NCBI RefSeq assembly: GCF_030143245.1
Contig: NZ_JARJNS010000001.1
Coordinates: 434,001 to 498,000 of the forward strand
Source of the DNA: Rhabdaerophilum sp. SD176
GTDB lineage: Bacteria; Pseudomonadota; Alphaproteobacteria; Rhizobiales; Beijerinckiaceae
Length of the DNA: 64,000 nt
Reading direction: 5' to 3'
Both the position numbers and the translations under genes were made by a program. This document shows positions 9,772 to 17,413 of this stretch, in pieces (within the stretch, counting starts at the first letter, position 1; each line of letters begins with the position of its first letter). The notes beneath the pieces were generated by a model. It was not told the origin of the DNA and searched no databases. It saw nothing but the letters and a program-made list of their open reading frames with translations.

Positions 9772-9800
9772 TTGACTTGGGCTCGGCTTTCCGCAATACG
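9772..9800 (+). promoter_or_regulatory. Promoter of rpmG
   Basis: TTGACT at 9772-9777, a 17 bp spacer and AATACG at 9795-9800 form a good vegetative promoter. The expected start near 9807 would give a leader of about 80 nt before rpmG. It lies in the 154 bp gap after the MFS gene. Confidence 0.6.
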
Positions 9801-9885
9801 ACCGTCCGGTGCTGGGCTCTTCGCCCGGCTATTCGTTTCACGCGATGTGCGGGCCAACAGGGCCCAGTTCTCGCCGGAGGTTCCC

Positions 9886-10053
9886 ATGGCCAAGGCCACC
9901 ACGATCAAGATCAAGCTGCTGTCGACGGCGGATACGGGCTATTTTTACGTCACGAAGAAGAATGCCCGCACGGCCACCGAAAAGCTGGCCTTCAAGAAGT
10001 ATGATCCGGTTGCCAAGAAGCACGTGGAATTCAAGGAAACCAAGATCAAGTAA
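9886..10053 (+). CDS. rpmG: 50S ribosomal protein L33
   Basis: A 55-residue basic protein with the L33 pattern: [20 protein letters not shown] at the start, then [11 protein letters not shown] and a lysine-rich end (FKETKIK). The two CxxC pairs of zinc-binding L33 are absent, so this is the cysteine-free C- form that does not need zinc. CGGAGG at 9875-9880 is a good ribosome site. It is monocistronic, with its own promoter and a strong terminator. Confidence 0.97.
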   Translation: MAKATTIKIKLLSTADTGYFYVTKKNARTATEKLAFKKYDPVAKKHVEFKETKIK

Positions 10054-10080
10054 GGTGGATTTCCACCGCCTGACGACCAG

Positions 10081-10102
10081 GGCGCCGCAAGGCGCCTTTT
10101 TT
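10081..10102 (+). terminator. Intrinsic terminator of rpmG
   Basis: GGCGCC (10081-10086), loop GCAA, GGCGCC (10091-10096), then six T. It is a textbook Rho-independent terminator 27 bases after the rpmG stop. Confidence 0.92.
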
Positions 10103-10140
10103 GTTGCCCGGAATTCAGCCGCGTTTCCGTTTCCGGCGTC

Positions 10141-10358
10141 GGTTCAGGGCCGGGTAGCGGGCGTGGCGATTTCTCGGGAGATTTTTCTAGGCACCCCCGG
10201 AAGCTTGGTTCCGGAAGGGTGGCCGGCCCAGAAAGGAAGACGAGGAGGCAACTCACTCCCCTTCTGAGCCGGCCGAACCTCGTGGGACGCAGGAGATGCG
10301 GCGGACCTGAACATCCCGCGAGGGATTCCTGTGCCACGCAGGCAGGCGCGGCAGAACC
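10141..10358 (+). ncRNA. Unidentified structured RNA candidate between rpmG and pleD
   Basis: This 218-base segment fills most of the gap between the rpmG terminator and the end of pleD. It folds by eye into one closed shape. The ends pair as GGTTC (10141-10145) with GAACC (10354-10358), GCCG (10149-10152) with CGGC (10349-10352), and GCGTGGC (10161-10167) with GCCACGC (10333-10339). A long inner arm pairs 10207-10258 with 10274 and beyond: GGCCGGC (10221-10227) with GCCGGCC (10268-10274), CAGAA with TTCTG, and GAGGAG with CTC-A-CTC closed by a GCAA tetraloop at 10248-10251. ATCCC-GCGA-GGGAT (10313-10326) is a second GNRA hairpin. GNRA loops arise only on the plus strand, which favours that strand. 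The shape, closed ends plus a long arm and a small hairpin in the 3' bubble, recalls 6S RNA, but no family is established. It carries no SRP, RNase P or tmRNA hallmark. No clear promoter or T-run end was found. Confidence 0.45.
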
Positions 10359-10377
10359 CTCAGGCTAAGCGAGTCGC

Positions 10378-10399
10378 GGGGAGAAGCAAGAGGCCTTGC
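10378..10399 (-). terminator. Weak terminator candidate of pleD
   Basis: On the minus strand GCAAG-GCCT-CTTGC (10399-10386) is followed by TTCTCCCC. The stem is only five pairs and the T-run is short, so this could simply be part of the neighbouring structured element. Confidence 0.35.
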
Positions 10400-10408
10400 G
10401 GTCTGCCG

Positions 10409-11779
10409 TCACGCAGCGATGCGCACGCAGTTCCGACCGGCGCGCTTGGCTTCGTACATGGCTTTGTCGGCGTTCTTGAACAGCGAATCCCCGCTGCGCA
10501 GCGAGGCTCCAGCCGTGGCCACACCGATCGAGGCGGTCACGCGGAGCGTCTTCGTGCCGTTCGCCACGGAAAAGGGTTGATTGTCGATTGACTGGCGGAT
10601 GCGTTCCGCCACGCGCTGGGCGGCGAAAGGCTCGGTATCGGGCATGGCGACAACAAACTCCTCGCCGCCGAACCGGGCAACGATGTCGATGCCGCGCACT
10701 GCCTGTCGCAGACGTTCCGCGCATTCACGGAGCACCTCGTCGCCGACATCATGGCCATGCTGGTCATTGATCGACTTGAAGTGATCGAGGTCGAGCACCA
10801 GAAGGGAAACCGCGGCCCCGCGGGCTGTATCATCGGCCAGCAGGCTCTGGAGCTGCGTATGAAGGAAGCGGCGATTATGCAGCTTCGTCAGCGGATCGAC
10901 GATGGCAAGTTCCATCGAAGCGCGAAGATTGTCGCGCAGGCGCTCCTGATAGCGCCATTTGCGGATCTGCGTCGTCACCCGGGCGATCAGCTCGTTCCGG
11001 TCGATCGGGCGGATCAGATAATCATTGACGCCCATATCGATCGCCCGGGTCACCAGCGGATCGCTGATCGCTTCCGCGAGGACGAGAATCGGCAGGTTGC
11101 GCAAGCCATTGTCCGAACGGATCTGCGAGATCAGCCGCAGCGGATCGGCCTCGTGGAGGCCGAGACTGATGATCGCGACATCATATCCGCCCTCCTGCAC
11201 CTGCTGGAGGACGTTCTGCGCATGGGCCTCGATCTCGACGACATGATGCTGCTTCAGCGCAGCGCTCATCCGGTCAGCGGCATTCGCGCGGTCTTCCACC
11301 AGCAGGATGCGCCCGTTCTGCCCGTCTTCAGCCGCCGCCATCGAAAGCGGGTCCGGCAGGCCGAGGCCCTGGGTGCCGGCCGCGCGGGCACGCAACTCAT
11401 CGGTCAGGTGCTTGAGCCGCACCAGCGAGCGGACGCGGGTCAGCAGGGCGAGTTCGTTGATCGGCTTGGTCAGGAAATCATCGGCGCCGGCCTGAAGCCC
11501 GGTCAGGCGATCGGAGGGGCTGTCCAGCGCGGTGACCATGATCACGGGGAGATGCGCGGTCTGCGGGGCGGATTTCAGCCGCCGGCAGACCTCGTAGCCG
11601 TCCATGCCGGGCATCATCACGTCGAGCAGCACGACGTCGCATTCGCCGCGCTCGCAGATATCCAGCGCCTGCGGGCCCGACATGGCCGTGAGCACGGTGA
11701 AGTACTCGGCCGTCAGCCGCGCTTCGAGCAGGCGGATATTCGCGAACACATCGTCGACGATCAGGACGCGTGCGGTCAT
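10409..11779 (-). CDS. pleD: Response regulator / diguanylate cyclase PleD
   Basis: A 456-residue REC-REC-GGDEF protein that makes cyclic di-GMP. The first receiver (about 1-125) has the phospho-acceptor Asp53 in VVLLDVMMPG. The second receiver (about 155-275) is the adaptor-type pseudo-receiver used in dimerisation. The cyclase domain has GGEEF at residues 371-375. The inhibitory I-site RGID at 362-365 is intact, so product inhibition is expected. In Caulobacter PleD drives the swarmer-to-stalked transition. Here it follows divK in the same direction, 14 bases away, so an operon is likely. Its 3' end faces rpmG. Confidence 0.96.
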   Translation of the reverse strand: MTARVLIVDDVFANIRLLEARLTAEYFTVLTAMSGPQALDICERGECDVVLLDVMMPGMDGYEVCRRLKSAPQTAHLPVIMVTALDSPSDRLTGLQAGADDFLTKPINELALLTRVRSLVRLKHLTDELRARAAGTQGLGLPDPLSMAAAEDGQNGRILLVEDRANAADRMSAALKQHHVVEIEAHAQNVLQQVQEGGYDVAIISLGLHEADPLRLISQIRSDNGLRNLPILVLAEAISDPLVTRAIDMGVNDYLIRPIDRNELIARVTTQIRKWRYQERLRDNLRASMELAIVDPLTKLHNRRFLHTQLQSLLADDTARGAAVSLLVLDLDHFKSINDQHGHDVGDEVLRECAERLRQAVRGIDIVARFGGEEFVVAMPDTEPFAAQRVAERIRQSIDNQPFSVANGTKTLRVTASIGVATAGASLRSGDSLFKNADKAMYEAKRAGRNCVRIAA

Positions 11780-11793
11780 GCCGATTTCAACCC

Positions 11794-12159
11794 TTACCCG
11801 ATAAAGCTTCGCACAGTCTCGATGAACTTCGCGACCGAGATGGGCTTCGAAAGATATCCCTCGCAGCCCGATTCGCGGATCCGCTCCTCATCGCCCTTCA
11901 TGGCAAAAGCCGTGATCGCGATGACGGGAATCGGCCGCATGTCATCGTCCTCCTTGAGGAGTTTGATGACATCGATGCCGGACACTTCCGGCAGCTGGAT
12001 ATCCATCAGGATGAGGTCGGGGCGATGCGTCCGCGCCAGTTCAAGCCCTTCAAGGCCCGACCTGGACTTGAGCGTCGCATAGCCATGCGCTTCAAGCAGA
12101 TCGTTGAAGAGCTTCATGTTGAGGTCATTATCCTCAACGATCAGAACTTTCTTGCTCAT
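11794..12159 (-). CDS. divK: Single-domain response regulator DivK
   Basis: A 121-residue stand-alone receiver domain. The acidic pair E9-D10, phospho-acceptor Asp53 ([13 protein letters not shown]), and the conserved Thr (ITAFA) and Lys (LSKPIS) are all present. The length and sequence match DivK, which in alphaproteobacteria controls cell polarity and CtrA activity through the DivJ/PleC kinases. It is the first gene of the divK-pleD pair. The 200 bp upstream region is shared with the divergent DUF3572 gene; I see no complete CtrA box TTAA-N7-TTAA there. Confidence 0.95.
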   Translation of the reverse strand: MSKKVLIVEDNDLNMKLFNDLLEAHGYATLKSRSGLEGLELARTHRPDLILMDIQLPEVSGIDVIKLLKEDDDMRPIPVIAITAFAMKGDEERIRESGCEGYLSKPISVAKFIETVRSFIG

Positions 12160-12358
12160 CCCCGACCGCCTGAACCCGAAATCCCCGGCCGCCCGAAAAC
12201 AGGGCTGCCCAATTCGTGTTCACCCTAGCCAGCAACCCTGAATCAATCTGTAATCCGCCCGGGATGCTACCCCGGTGTGCCCCCCTTCGGCAAAGATGGT
12301 TTAAAGTCACTTTCCGCGACCGGATGCTGGCCGGCCTTTCAACAGGGAGACCCGAAAG

Positions 12359-12658
12359 ATGCGCCTGAAGAACAAGGGACCGGATGCGGAGGCCCTGGCC
12401 ATCGACGCGCTGGGTTTCCTCGCCGAAGACATGGAGCGGCTCGGCCGCTTCCTCGCGCTGACAGGGATCGATCCGGCCCGCCTGCGCGAGGCCGCCGCCA
12501 ATCCCGGCTTTCTCGCTTCTGTTCTGGATTATCTTGGGCAGGACGAGAGCCTGGTTCTTGCCTTCGCCGCCAACCGTCAAGTCCGCCCTGAATGGATCGC
12601 CACGGCACAACGCCAGTTGGCCGGAGCCGCGCCCGGCCCCGGCGATTTCCGGGGCTGA
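12359..12658 (+). CDS. DUF3572 family protein
   Basis: A 99-residue acidic, helical cytoplasmic protein (AIDALGFLAEDMERLGRFL near the N-terminus, then LDYLGQDESLVLAFA). The pattern fits DUF3572, a family of unknown function often found divergent to divK in Hyphomicrobiales. GGGAG at 12345-12349 is a good ribosome site, nine bases before ATG 12359. Its position next to divK suggests a link to cell-cycle signalling, but that is only inference. Confidence 0.82.
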   Translation: MRLKNKGPDAEALAIDALGFLAEDMERLGRFLALTGIDPARLREAAANPGFLASVLDYLGQDESLVLAFAANRQVRPEWIATAQRQLAGAAPGPGDFRG

Positions 12659-12667
12659 TGGCGGAAT

Positions 12668-13516
12668 TCAGCGCGTGCAGGCTTCTTCCGGCAGCGGCTC
12701 GTAGCGCACGGCCTTGGCGGCGAGCGAGAATTCGGGGAACTCGAACAGGAGGTCGCTGACGACGCCATTGGCGAAGGTCACGCTCTTCATCGTATAGACG
12801 GGCACGCGATCCCCCGGGCCGCCATCGAAATAGGCCATGGAAACCGGCCAGCGCGGCACTTTCTCGAGGCTGGAAACCTGCAAGGCGGGCTCCAGCCGCC
12901 GGTTGCGGTCGCCCTCGAGCTTCGGCCCGATCGAGGCCACCGTCTCGAACACCTTCTCGCCGCCCTCGGAACCGTCGAAGAGCCGCGCCTCGTAGCGGCG
13001 CTCGCCCTTCAGGGCCGCCTCGACCAGCTGGATCATCATGGCCGAGGGGAACAGGATATTGCCGTCAAAATCCCCCTTCTTGCCGCGTGGCTTCTTCATC
13101 GCCACCGAGACCGAACCGTCCCGGACCCGCTGGGCCTCGCCATCGGCATCGCGCGTGGTCCGGCCGTTGACATCGTTCTTCACGGTGAACCGGAAGCGCT
13201 TGCCAGCCCCCTCCTCCCAGAGATTGACCCGGAAATCGAGGTTCCGGCTCTGCCCGTCCGAATCGGCCAGTATCGTCGCCTGCCGGAAATTCGTGACGAA
13301 GCCATCGCAGCGGTTACCGGTGAATTCGAGGGCCATCAGCCCGGAAGCCGCGGTGAGCGCCGATCCGCTCCGCCCGCCAAGGGTGATCTCGTAGGCAATG
13401 CGATGCGGCTGCAGCTGGACGCCGCCGGGCGGCACGCCCTGGGCGAATGCTGGCGCGGCCGCCAGCAGCGGCACCAGAAGCGTAGCGGCGAGAAGGCGCT
13501 GCATGATTCGTTTCAA
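12668..13516 (-). CDS. eipB: EipB family (DUF1849) periplasmic envelope integrity protein
   Basis: A secreted beta-spiral protein of the EipB/DUF1849 family, shown in Brucella to support envelope integrity. A signal peptide (MQRLLAATLLVPLLAAAPAF, cut near AFA-QG) is followed by PHRIAYEITLGG, a family landmark. Two cysteines remain, Cys66 (NRCDGF) and Cys276 (EEACTR), counted from the ATG. They correspond to the known structural disulfide that links the chain ends. I prefer TTG at 13516, because GGGAG (13528-13524) stands seven bases before it and it adds LKRI in front of the hydrophobic core. The ATG at 13504 is the alternative, giving 278 residues. It is divergent from the Rid gene. Confidence 0.88.
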   Translation of the reverse strand: MKRIMQRLLAATLLVPLLAAAPAFAQGVPPGGVQLQPHRIAYEITLGGRSGSALTAASGLMALEFTGNRCDGFVTNFRQATILADSDGQSRNLDFRVNLWEEGAGKRFRFTVKNDVNGRTTRDADGEAQRVRDGSVSVAMKKPRGKKGDFDGNILFPSAMMIQLVEAALKGERRYEARLFDGSEGGEKVFETVASIGPKLEGDRNRRLEPALQVSSLEKVPRWPVSMAYFDGGPGDRVPVYTMKSVTFANGVVSDLLFEFPEFSLAAKAVRYEPLPEEACTR

Positions 13517-13752
13517 GTCCAGTCTCCCTCGAGCACTGTCAGGGTGAGGCCGCGGCGGGTTCCGATCAAGGAAATTCCTGGCCATCGGCTTTGTTACCGG
13601 TACGAGGGAACCGTTCGGAGATGGCGAAAATCCGGCGGGAATTCACACATCCGCGTGATCGCCCCCCTGCCCTTCGCTGCCCGCTTGCGATAATCGGAAT
13701 GCGGTCCGGCCGGCTTTCGCCAGCGCCGCCCGCCATCCAGACAGAGGTTGTC

Positions 13753-14223
13753 ATGTCCGATATTGAAAATCGCTTGCGCGAAGCTGGAATTGTCCTGCCC
13801 GCCCCGGTGCCGCCGGTGGCAAATTATGTGCCCTGGCGGATCAGCGGCTCGTTGTTGATCATTTCCGGCCAGGTCTGCCTTGGCACGGATGGGAAACTCG
13901 CGGAGCGTCACAAGGGCAAGCTCGGCGGCGCGGTGACGATGGAAGCCGGCGTGGAGGCGGCGCGGTTCTGCGCGATCAACGTTCTCGCCCAGGCCAAGGC
14001 GGCGCTCGGCTCGCTGGACCGCCTGCGCGGATGCCTCCGTCTCGGTGGCTTCATCGCGGCGACGCCCGATTTCATCCCGTTGCCGCAGGTGATGAACGGC
14101 GCCTCTGACCTGATGGTCGAGGCACTTGGCGAAGCCGGCAAGCATGCCCGCTCGACGATCGGCGTGCCCGTGCTTCCGCTCGACTGCGCCGTCGAGGTCG
14201 AGGGCATGTTCGAGATCGCCTGA
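13753..14223 (+). CDS. Rid family (YjgF/YER057c/UK114) protein
   Basis: A 156-residue Rid-superfamily protein of the longer subgroup. Members remove reactive enamine/imine intermediates or have related hydrolase roles. The family core GSLLIISGQVCLG (about residues 31-43) is followed by RSTIGVPVLPLDCAVEVEG near the C-terminus, where the arginine corresponds to the catalytic or substrate-binding Arg of RidA. Its stop overlaps the start of the phosphodiesterase gene by one base, so the two are coupled. A second, short RidA is encoded at 30215. Confidence 0.85.
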   Translation: MSDIENRLREAGIVLPAPVPPVANYVPWRISGSLLIISGQVCLGTDGKLAERHKGKLGGAVTMEAGVEAARFCAINVLAQAKAALGSLDRLRGCLRLGGFIAATPDFIPLPQVMNGASDLMVEALGEAGKHARSTIGVPVLPLDCAVEVEGMFEIA

Positions 14224-14981
14224 TGTATACGCCCTTGCCCCTTCCCGCTGGCTTTCTCGATCGCCCGATCGCCCATCGTGGTTTCCATGATGCGGCAGCC
14301 GGCCGGCTCGAAAACACGCGGGCAGCCTTCGTTGCGGCGATCGAGGCCGGCTATGGCATTGAATGCGACATCCAGCTCAGCGCGGATGGCGAGGCCGTGG
14401 TCTTCCATGACTTCACGCTCGACCGGCTGACCGTCGAAACCGGCCGGGTCGATGCCCGGCCGGCAGCTGCACTCGCAGCGATTCCGTTCCGCCGTGGCGA
14501 GCACGGCATCGAGTCTCTCGCGGCCCTGCTGGCACTGGTCGCCGGAAAGGTGCCGCTGGTTGTCGAGGTCAAGAGCCGCTTCAACGGTGATGATACTCTG
14601 GCCCGGGCGGCTCTGGCCGTCCTCCAGGGCTATGCCGGCCCGGCGGTTCTGAAATCCTTCGATCCCGGCGTGCTGGTCGCCTTGCGCAAGGCCGGCGCGC
14701 AAGTGCCGCTCGGCATTGTCGCGACCTCTTCCTATGACGATCCCGAGGCTGGCCTCGACGAAGCCGGAAAGTTCCGGCTGGCCAATCTCCTGCATCTGCC
14801 GGAATCAGAGCCAGATTTCGTGTCCTGGAACCAAGCCGCAATTCCCAGCGCCGCGCCCTTCCTCAGCCGCTTCGGGCTCGGCCTGCCGCTGATGAGCTGG
14901 ACGGTGCGCGACCAGGCAACGGCGGACCGCCTGCGCCCGCATGTAGACCAGATCGTCTTCGAAGGATTTACCCCGGCTTGA
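14223..14981 (+). CDS. Glycerophosphodiester phosphodiesterase family protein
   Basis: A 252-residue GDPD-fold enzyme expected to hydrolyse glycerophosphodiesters to glycerol-3-phosphate and an alcohol. Motifs in order are IAHRGFHD (residues 16-23, catalytic His), LENTRAAF, IECDIQLSADGEAVVFHD (metal ligands Glu/Asp and the second catalytic His near 60) and VVEVKSR. There is no signal peptide, so it is probably cytoplasmic. It overlaps the Rid gene by one base and is followed by a COG3146 gene 49 bases later. Confidence 0.9.
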   Translation: MYTPLPLPAGFLDRPIAHRGFHDAAAGRLENTRAAFVAAIEAGYGIECDIQLSADGEAVVFHDFTLDRLTVETGRVDARPAAALAAIPFRRGEHGIESLAALLALVAGKVPLVVEVKSRFNGDDTLARAALAVLQGYAGPAVLKSFDPGVLVALRKAGAQVPLGIVATSSYDDPEAGLDEAGKFRLANLLHLPESEPDFVSWNQAAIPSAAPFLSRFGLGLPLMSWTVRDQATADRLRPHVDQIVFEGFTPA

Positions 14982-15030
14982 CGCAACCGCGCCCCTTGGT
15001 TCGGGGCGTTCGGGCGTTACATGGAGAGGC

Positions 15031-16383
15031 ATGACACCGAAGCCGCCCAGCCTTTCCATCGAGGTGCTGACCAGCCTGTCCGAGGTGCCGGCCACCGAAT
15101 GGGACCGGCTGGCTCTTGGACCGCGCAAAGCAGAAAAATCCTGTGCGGCCAAAGCCTTGGACGCCGCAGCGGAATCAGGCGCGGAAGTGCCTGTGGAATC
15201 GGAATGCGAGCCCGCTGAATCCGCGTCGCAGGCGCCGGATTCATCACCGGAAGAAGCGGAATCCCTGCCTGAACTTCCGGAATCCGCCTCTGAGATAGAC
15301 CCGGATAACCCTTTCATATCCCACGCTTTTCTCAACGCGCTGGAGGAATCCGGCTCGGTCGGCGGCCGCACGGGCTGGACCCCGCTTCACCTGCTCGTCC
15401 GGGACGCCGGAGGCCACCCGGTCGGCGCAATGCCGCTTTATGCCAAGGCGCATTCGCGCGGCGAATATGTGTTCGACCACGCCTTCGCAGAGGCCTATCA
15501 CCGCGCCGGCGGGCACTATTACCCCAAGCTCCAGATCTCGGTGCCCTTCACGCCGGCCACCGCGCGCAAGATCCTGCTCGCGCCCGACGCACCGGAAGCA
15601 GCCGTGACCGCCGCGCTGGCGACCGGTCTCGACACGCTGCTCGGCCGGATCGAAGGATCCTCGATCCATGCGACATTCCTCACCCCGGCGGACCGCGCCC
15701 GCTTCGAAGCGGCCGGCTACCTTTTGCGATCGGACCAGCAATTCCATTTCTTCAATGCCGGTTATGCCAGCTTCGACGATTTCCTCGCCGATCTCGCCTC
15801 GCGCAAACGCAAGGTCCTGAAGCGCGAGCGCCGCGAGGCACTGGCCGAGGGCATCACGGTCGATTGGCTGACGGGCCCGTCACTGACAGAAGCCCATTGG
15901 GACGCGTTTTTCGCCTTCTACATGGATACCGGGAGCCGGAAATGGGGCACGCCCTATCTCACCCGGGCGTTCTTCAGCCGGATCCACGAAACCATACCCG
16001 AGCGCATCCTGCTGATCATGGCGAAACGGGCCGGCCGCTACATCGCCGGAGCGCTGAGTTTCATCGGCGGCAACACGCTTTATGGCCGGAACTGGGGCGC
16101 CATCGAGCATCACCCCTTCCTGCATTTCGAACTCTGCTACTATCAGGCGATCGATTTCGCACTCGCGCATGGCCTCCGCCGCGTCGAGGCCGGCGCGCAG
16201 GGCGAACACAAGCTCGCGCGGGGCTATCGCCCGGTCAAAACCTGGTCCGCCCATCGTTTCGCCGATGCCGGCCTTGCCCGCGCGGTGGCGGATTACCTGC
16301 GCCGCGAACGGCACCATGTCGATCAGGCCCAGGACGAACTGGAAGCCTTCACGCCCTTCCGGCGGGGCACGGGACCGGGTTGA
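15031..16383 (+). CDS. COG3146/DUF482 N-acyltransferase-like protein with acidic insertion
   Basis: A 450-residue GNAT-fold protein of the DUF482 (COG3146, peptidogalycan-type) family. Landmarks are NPFISHAFLNALEESGSVG (about 93-111), HYYPKLQISVPFTP, the DFLADLASRKRKVLKRERR block, and GGNTLYGRNWG followed by FELCYYQAIDFAL. Typical members run from the N-terminal WDRLA motif almost directly into NPF. Here about 60 residues (31-91) of low-complexity Glu/Ser/Ala/Pro sequence separate them, coded by repeats of GGAATC and GAAGC-like triplets. Substrate and product are unknown. It lies downstream of the phosphodiesterase gene and may share its transcript. Confidence 0.85.
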   Translation: MTPKPPSLSIEVLTSLSEVPATEWDRLALGPRKAEKSCAAKALDAAAESGAEVPVESECEPAESASQAPDSSPEEAESLPELPESASEIDPDNPFISHAFLNALEESGSVGGRTGWTPLHLLVRDAGGHPVGAMPLYAKAHSRGEYVFDHAFAEAYHRAGGHYYPKLQISVPFTPATARKILLAPDAPEAAVTAALATGLDTLLGRIEGSSIHATFLTPADRARFEAAGYLLRSDQQFHFFNAGYASFDDFLADLASRKRKVLKRERREALAEGITVDWLTGPSLTEAHWDAFFAFYMDTGSRKWGTPYLTRAFFSRIHETIPERILLIMAKRAGRYIAGALSFIGGNTLYGRNWGAIEHHPFLHFELCYYQAIDFALAHGLRRVEAGAQGEHKLARGYRPVKTWSAHRFADAGLARAVADYLRRERHHVDQAQDELEAFTPFRRGTGPG

Positions 16384-16428
16384 AAACCGGATGCTCCCAA
16401 AGCCTTTGTTCCTTGTGGAAATCGATCG

Positions 16429-16446
16429 ATGTGCGATCACGCACAT
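16429..16446. promoter_or_regulatory. CRP/FNR-like palindromic operator candidate
   Basis: ATGTGCG-ATCA-CGCACAT is a perfect 18 bp inverted repeat. Written as TGTGC-N6-GCACA it has the spacing of CRP/FNR-family sites. It is centred about 66 bp before the start expected from the promoter at 16469-16497, a position used by class I activators. Binding protein unknown. Confidence 0.4.
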
Positions 16447-16468
16447 TCACCCTGATTGAACCGGCGCA

Positions 16469-16497
16469 TTGTCAGCCTGCATTCATCGGCGCAGACT
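16469..16497 (+). promoter_or_regulatory. Candidate promoter of the Tyr/Arg-repeat protein gene
   Basis: TTGTCA (16469-16474), a 17 bp spacer and CAGACT (16492-16497). The -10 is weak, which would fit an activated promoter. The leader to ATG 16563 would be about 60 nt. Confidence 0.35.
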
Positions 16498-16562
16498 GAA
16501 CATGTCGATGCTGACAACCTTCGCCATCGGGTGGCGGCGAAAGAGCAGGAGAAGGATAGACC

Positions 16563-16904
16563 ATGGAACAGATCGAAAAATCCCGCCTTGACCGCCGTGG
16601 CGCCCTGAAGGCGCTGTTCGGCTTCGCCGTCGTTGCCGCCGGAGCCACCGCCCTGATGGCCCCGACCGCCGCCGAAGCGGCCCCCGCCCTGAACCCGGAA
16701 GGCGCCCTCCCGGAAGCCGAACCGGCTGGCCTGCAGGATATGGCCCCGGACAGCGAATTGCCGGAATCGGAGCAGACCCAGTATTACTATTATCGCCGCC
16801 CGGTTCGCCGCCGCGTCGTCTATTATCGCCCGGTCCGCCGCCGTGTCGTCTATGTCCGGCCGCGCCGCCGCGTTTACTACGTCCGCCGCCGCCGCTATTG
16901 GTAA
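16563..16904 (+). CDS. Small exported protein with Tyr/Arg-rich repeats
   Basis: A 113-residue protein. Residues 9-40 look like an export signal with a twin arginine (LDRRGALKALFG) and a hydrophobic stretch ending in AAEAA. Residues 41-72 are acidic and Pro/Ala/Glu-rich. Residues 74-113 are almost only Tyr, Arg, Val and Pro in tandem units of the form RPVRRRVVYY. The charge therefore switches from acidic linker to very basic tail. I know no function; binding to an anionic envelope polymer or nucleic acid is conceivable. GAAGGA precedes the start. The gene is flanked by a possible CRP-like operator upstream and the HIT gene downstream. Confidence 0.75.
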   Translation: MEQIEKSRLDRRGALKALFGFAVVAAGATALMAPTAAEAAPALNPEGALPEAEPAGLQDMAPDSELPESEQTQYYYYRRPVRRRVVYYRPVRRRVVYVRPRRRVYYVRRRRYW

Positions 16905-16990
16905 GCAAGGCGGAACGACCGGCTCAGGGGCGGCTTCGGCCGCCCTTTTCATGTCGCCTGCCTTGCCACCGGAACTTTCAGGACCTGCCG

Positions 16991-17413
16991 ATGCCTTATG
17001 ATCCCGACAACATCTTCGCGAAGATCCTGCGTGGGGAAATTCCCTGCCACAAGGTCTTCGAGGATGAGGCTGTGCTCTCCTTCATGGACATCATGCCCCG
17101 TTCGCCCGGGCATCTGCTGGTCATCCCGAAAGTGCCCGCCCGCAACCTGCTCGACATTGCGCCGGACGATCTCGCGGCCTTGATCCGCCGCGTGCAACGC
17201 ATTGCGCTGGCGGCGAAGGAAGCGCTCGGGGCCGAGGGCATCACGCTACAGCAATTTTCGGAAGCCGCCGGCGGGCAGGAAGTCTTCCACCTGCATTTCC
17301 ACATCCTGCCGCGCTGGGAAGCCCAGCGCATGACGCCCCATCCCGCACCGCGCGGCGATATGGCCGTGCTGGCGGAGCAGGCTGCGCGCATCCGGGCCGT
17401 TCTCGGCCAGTGA
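16991..17413 (+). CDS. HIT family nucleotide-binding protein
   Basis: A 140-residue histidine-triad protein. The triad HLHFHILP lies near residues 98-105. The N-terminal part (NIFAKILRGEIPCHKVFED) and PRSPGHLLVIPK are standard for bacterial HIT hydrolases, which cleave nucleotide phosphoramidates or related adenylates. No zinc-binding cysteine pair is visible. The stop overlaps the GTG start of the next gene by four bases (GTGA), so the two are coupled. ATG 16991 was preferred to the open frame upstream because the family starts there. Confidence 0.92.
   Translation: MPYDPDNIFAKILRGEIPCHKVFEDEAVLSFMDIMPRSPGHLLVIPKVPARNLLDIAPDDLAALIRRVQRIALAAKEALGAEGITLQQFSEAAGGQEVFHLHFHILPRWEAQRMTPHPAPRGDMAVLAEQAARIRAVLGQ

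Noticed and set aside
10141-10358. Cobalamin, TPP or cyclic di-GMP riboswitch
   Set aside because: Some short matches exist (GGGACGCA, CTGA), but none of the full consensus boxes is present, and the downstream gene is on the opposite strand.
10751-12082. 443-codon plus-strand frame opposite pleD and divK
   Set aside because: Antisense shadow of receiver and GGDEF domains.
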